7,984 bases of DNA from Candidatus Cloacimonadota bacterium (GTDB lineage: Bacteria; Cloacimonadota; Cloacimonadia; Cloacimonadales; TCS61): assembly GCA_014382915.1 (NCBI GenBank), contig JACNIV010000013.1:1-7984 (forward strand). Direction: 5' to 3'. The notes under the pieces are model-generated. The model saw only the letters and a list, made by a program, of their open reading frames with translations. It was not told where the DNA came from and ran no database searches. Shown in pieces: positions 6,473 to 7,984 of this stretch; the first letter of the stretch is position 1; each line of letters begins with the position of its first letter. The position numbers and the translations under genes are program-made.

Positions 6473-6682
6473 TTTGGTCTTTGGTTTAGGATAGTTGGTA
6501 TTGGGTATTTGGTTTTAGGTTTTGGGTACTTGGTTTTTGGTGTTTGGAGCTTATTTGTTATTTGGATTTTGGAATTTGTTATTTGTATATTGATGTGGTG
6601 TTTTGTACTGGCTTTTTTCCTTTCTCCTTTTCCCTTTATACTTTTTCCTTTTCTTTTTGACCTTTCGTCTTTATTCTTTTTC
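6473..6682. repeat. Degenerate 7-nt tandem repeat tract (TTTGGTT type grading into CTTTTTC type)
   Basis: The plus strand divides into about 30 heptamers in one unbroken register. Units 1-11 (6473-6549) are close to TTTGGTT: TTTGGTC, TTTGGTT, TAGGATA, GTTGGTA, TTGGGTA, TTTGGTT, TTAGGTT, TTGGGTA, CTTGGTT, TTTGGTG, TTTGGAG. Units 12-17 (6550-6591) drift to GTTATTT/GGATTTT, and units 18-21 are poorly matched. From 6620 the units become CTTTCTC, CTTTTCC, CTTTATA, CTTTTTC, CTTTTCT and so on up to 6682. A 7-nt unit translates to a 7-residue hydrophobic repeat in any open frame, which explains the false ORF here. Confidence 0.75.
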
Positions 6683-6684
6683 TT

Positions 6685-6704
6685 CTCAAAGCAGGAGCTT
6701 TGAG
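6685..6704. repeat. Perfect 8-bp inverted repeat (hairpin) interrupting the heptamer tract
   Basis: CTCAAAGC - AGGA - GCTTTGAG. It breaks the heptamer register: units stop at 6682 and resume at 6708 in a different phase. On the plus strand it is followed by an interrupted T-rich run, but no plus-strand gene precedes it. On the minus strand it is followed by purines, so it is not an intrinsic terminator for the transporter gene. It overlaps the stop of the DUF2809-like remnant frame (6686-6688). Confidence 0.7.
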
Positions 6705-6905
6705 TTACTTTTACCTTTTTCCTTTTTCCTTTTGTCTTGAATCTTTCTTATCCTTTCCAACCACAACCAACCAAACGTAGAACCCAGTACATAATAAATA
6801 AAATCACTCCAGACAAACGAAGTTCCGATAATCGTTCTTCCAATGAAATCACTGCGTGATACTTCCAGGAAGGGTGGATGCCACAATGTAAACTTGAATT
6901 CCAGG
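6686..6905 (-). pseudogene. 3' remnant of a DUF2809-like small membrane protein gene
   Basis: In a different minus-strand frame from the transporter, sequence below about 6900 reads LWHPPFLEVSRSDFIGR, then TIIGTSFVWSDFIYYVLGS, then TFGWLWLERIRK, ending at TGA 6686-6688. This resembles the conserved C-terminal part of DUF2809 membrane proteins as I recall it (E..Q....P.l..iR.t.lG..ilG..F.w.D...Y..G). No start codon, N-terminal helices or ribosome site exist, because upstream sequence belongs to the transporter gene. I read it as the tail of a gene whose 5' part was lost when it became joined to the transporter. The alternative is a chance open frame; the GTSFVWSDF..Y..G pattern argues against that. 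The last residues (KRKKEKGKSNSK) run into the heptamer repeats. Confidence 0.5.
6708..6749. repeat. Second block of CTTTTTC heptamers
   Basis: Six units follow the hairpin: CTTTTAC, CTTTTTC, CTTTTTC, CTTTTGT, CTTGAAT, CTTTCTT. They resemble the 6620-6682 block but are shifted in register by the hairpin. The block runs to the stop codon of the transporter frame, so on the minus strand it encodes the Lys-rich tail of the overlapping remnant (DKRKKEKGK). Confidence 0.6.
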
Positions 6906-7737
6906 GAGCAATATTGAGGATGAATTTTGTGAAATACTGGAAAATGAATGCCATCCAGATTACACCAAGTATATTAAACAGAAAGTGCGCTCGTGCAGCC
7001 CTTCGGGCATTAACATTTGTACCTATAGAAGCAAGGTATGTAGTGATTGTTGTTCCAATGTTTTCACCAAGAACGATTGCAGCAGCTGTTATGAAATTTA
7101 TCCAACCCATAAATGCCATTGTTATGGTAACTGCCATAGCTGCACTGGATGATTGTACAATGATAGTTAGAACAGTTCCAACCGCTACAAAAATCAGAAA
7201 AGATAAAAACCCAAGGTCAGTATAATGTTTTAAGAATTCCAGAACTTCGGGATTACTATTGATATCCGGTACAGAACTTTTCATAAACATCAAACCTAAA
7301 AATAATAAACCAAATCCTATCAGAATTTCACCAAAATCTCTGCGTCTCTTGTATTTGGAGAAAATAAATGGAAGTCCAATTCCCACAATGGGAAGTGCAA
7401 TAGCTGAAATCTCAAATTTAAAACCAATAAAAGAAATAATCCAGGTGGTTACTGTTGTACCGATATTTGCTCCCATGATCACACCAATAGCTTGAGTTAA
7501 AGTAAGAAGGTTGGCATTAACAAAGCTGACTATCATAACGGTTGTGGCAGATGATGATTGAATGAGACTGGTAATTATAAAACCGGTCAAAACAGCAGCG
7601 ATACTATTGTTCGTCATATAATTCAAAACTGATTGCAATTTATTTCCTGCAACCTTTTGAAGACCATCGCTCATAACTCGCATACCATAAAGGAATACAC
7701 CTAGAGAACCCAAAAGCTTAAAGATGGTGGATATCAT
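6748..7737 (-). CDS. Na/Pi cotransporter family protein, C-terminally truncated and fused out of frame
   Basis: The 329-residue frame begins as a typical Na+/phosphate cotransporter (NptA/YjbB, Na_Pi_cotrans family): GVFLYGMRVMSDGLQKVAG, then the first signature QSSSATTVMIVSFVNA (about 61-76), GANIGTTVTTW, then the duplicated half with QSSSAAMAVTITMAF (about 197-211), GENIGTTITTYLASIG and ARRAARAHFLFNILGV. Similarity stops near Trp279. The last 50 residues are unlike the family and come from DNA that reads as another protein in a different frame. The family normally has two more helices and often a PhoU-like cytoplasmic domain (about 540 residues in YjbB). The start at 7737 has AAGGAG about 11 nt upstream, rather far. 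It lies downstream of phoU, fitting a phosphate role. Whether this shortened transporter still works is doubtful. Confidence 0.85.
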   Translation of the reverse strand: MISTIFKLLGSLGVFLYGMRVMSDGLQKVAGNKLQSVLNYMTNNSIAAVLTGFIITSLIQSSSATTVMIVSFVNANLLTLTQAIGVIMGANIGTTVTTWIISFIGFKFEISAIALPIVGIGLPFIFSKYKRRRDFGEILIGFGLLFLGLMFMKSSVPDINSNPEVLEFLKHYTDLGFLSFLIFVAVGTVLTIIVQSSSAAMAVTITMAFMGWINFITAAAIVLGENIGTTITTYLASIGTNVNARRAARAHFLFNILGVIWMAFIFQYFTKFILNIAPWNSSLHCGIHPSWKYHAVISLEERLSELRLSGVILFIMYWVLRLVGCGWKG

Positions 7738-7824
7738 TTAAAACATCGCTCCTTAGATTTTTGAAGTAAAAAAAAACGTATTATTTATGATGTCAAATTT
7801 ATTATTTGTTATGAGAAGTTTTAG
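7738..7824 (-). promoter_or_regulatory. phoU-transporter intergenic region with candidate -35 box
   Basis: On the minus strand TTGACA occurs at 7796-7791, 53 nt before the transporter start, followed 17 nt later by a run of nine T (plus-strand A 7768-7776). This is the same TTGACA-then-T-run layout seen before the S24 repressor. It suggests the transporter may have its own promoter in addition to read-through from phoU. A two-codon frame, ATG TTT TAA, lies between the AAGGAG and the transporter ATG, its stop overlapping that ATG region. Confidence 0.35.
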
Positions 7825-7984
7825 TCAATTTTCTTTATGATGCTTAATAACTTTTCCTTTTGCAATAAAAATAGTTTCTTCCGCAATATTTGTAGAAAGA
7901 TCTGCTATTCTTTCCAGGTATGATGAAATTTTATTTAAGAGAATGGCTCTTTTTATTGTGGTTGGGTCGTCTATCATATAGGTG
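7825..7984 (-). CDS. phoU: PhoU phosphate signalling protein, C-terminal end only
   Basis: Only the last 52 residues are in the window; the gene continues beyond the right edge. The visible part reads LLNKISSYLERIADLSTNIAEETIFIAKGKVIKHHKEN, which matches the last helix of PhoU (R.ADHA.NIAE...Y...G...RH), including the conserved Arg-Asp and Asn-Ile-Ala-Glu that bind metal clusters in this family. PhoU is a cytoplasmic three-helix-bundle repeat protein that restrains phosphate import (PstSCAB) and PhoR signalling. It lies 87 bp upstream of the Na/Pi cotransporter on the same strand, so phosphate homeostasis genes are grouped here. A free PhoU-like protein for the neighbouring transporter is an alternative to the Pst-linked PhoU. 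Confidence 0.85.
   Translation of the reverse strand, partial: TYMIDDPTTIKRAILLNKISSYLERIADLSTNIAEETIFIAKGKVIKHHKEN

Larger units (their letters stand above)
6418..6747. other. Noncoding interval filled by heptamer tract and hairpin
   Basis: This 330-bp gap lies between the start of the outer-membrane protein gene and the stop of the transporter gene. Next to the OMP gene is its ribosome site and TTCAAACAATT (6442-6452). From 6473 on it is strongly strand-asymmetric: G/T-rich, then C/T-rich on the plus strand. It also contains the 3' part of the DUF2809-like remnant (6686 upward). The plus-strand open frame 6470-6703 is simply the translation of the repeats. Confidence 0.8.

Noticed and set aside
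6473..6549. Telomere-like repeat
   Set aside because: The TTTGGGT-like units are degenerate, internal and short; a bacterial low-complexity heptamer tract explains them.
6470..6703. Plus-strand 77-residue hydrophobic open frame
   Set aside because: It is the translation of the 7-nt repeats (recurring LVFG-type residues), has no ribosome site, and begins inside the leader of the outer-membrane protein gene.
6685..6704. Intrinsic terminator
   Set aside because: On the minus strand, where the genes are, the hairpin is followed by purines. On the plus strand the T run is interrupted and no gene precedes it.
6878..7495. Plus-strand open frames opposite the transporter
   Set aside because: They are shadows of the duplicated Na/Pi cotransporter motifs on the minus strand.

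Overview
The window comes from an AT-rich, Gram-negative-type (diderm) bacterium. It shows clear Shine-Dalgarno sites (AAGGAGGT, AGGAGG, AAGGTGA), a probable outer-membrane barrel protein ending in Phe with a signal peptide, and a selenocysteine-decoding trait. The gene set and the heptamer low-complexity tract would fit an anaerobe of the FCB group, for example Cloacimonadota, but this placement is a guess. No phage, IS, CRISPR, rRNA or tRNA gene was seen.

Region 1 (1-1900, plus strand) is a selenium supply operon: the 3' end of a cysteine-desulfurase-family PLP enzyme, a DUF3343 Se/S-carrier-like protein, and selD (selenophosphate synthetase). The selD reading frame starts at 857 and runs through an in-frame TGA at 902-904. 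That TGA sits exactly at the catalytic Cys/Sec position of SelD and is followed by a hairpin of the bacterial SECIS type. Calling selD from 941 would lose its catalytic N-terminus.

Region 2 (1954-2665, plus) is a stand-alone XRE-HTH/S24 LexA/CI-type repressor with a Cys-Gly cleavage site and Ser/Lys dyad. Its upstream region carries a TTGACA box and two dyads that look like autoregulatory operators.

Region 3 (2759-5178, plus) is a compact three-gene operon: a double zf-TFIIB zinc-ribbon protein, LemA, and an M48/HtpX-like membrane metalloprotease with two extra C-terminal zinc ribbons. It is probably a membrane-protein quality-control module.

Region 4 (5206-6417, minus) is an unrecognised outer-membrane beta-barrel candidate, convergent with the protease. 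It is followed by a noncoding interval (6418-6747) with a long tract in 7-nt register (TTTGGTT-like, then CTTTTTC-like units), interrupted by a perfect 8-bp hairpin.

Region 5 (6686-7984, minus) holds the 3' end of phoU and then a Na/phosphate cotransporter (nptA-like) gene. The transporter loses family similarity near 6900. In another frame of the same strand, the sequence from there looks like the C-terminus of a DUF2809-type membrane protein. This suggests that a deletion fused the remains of two genes.
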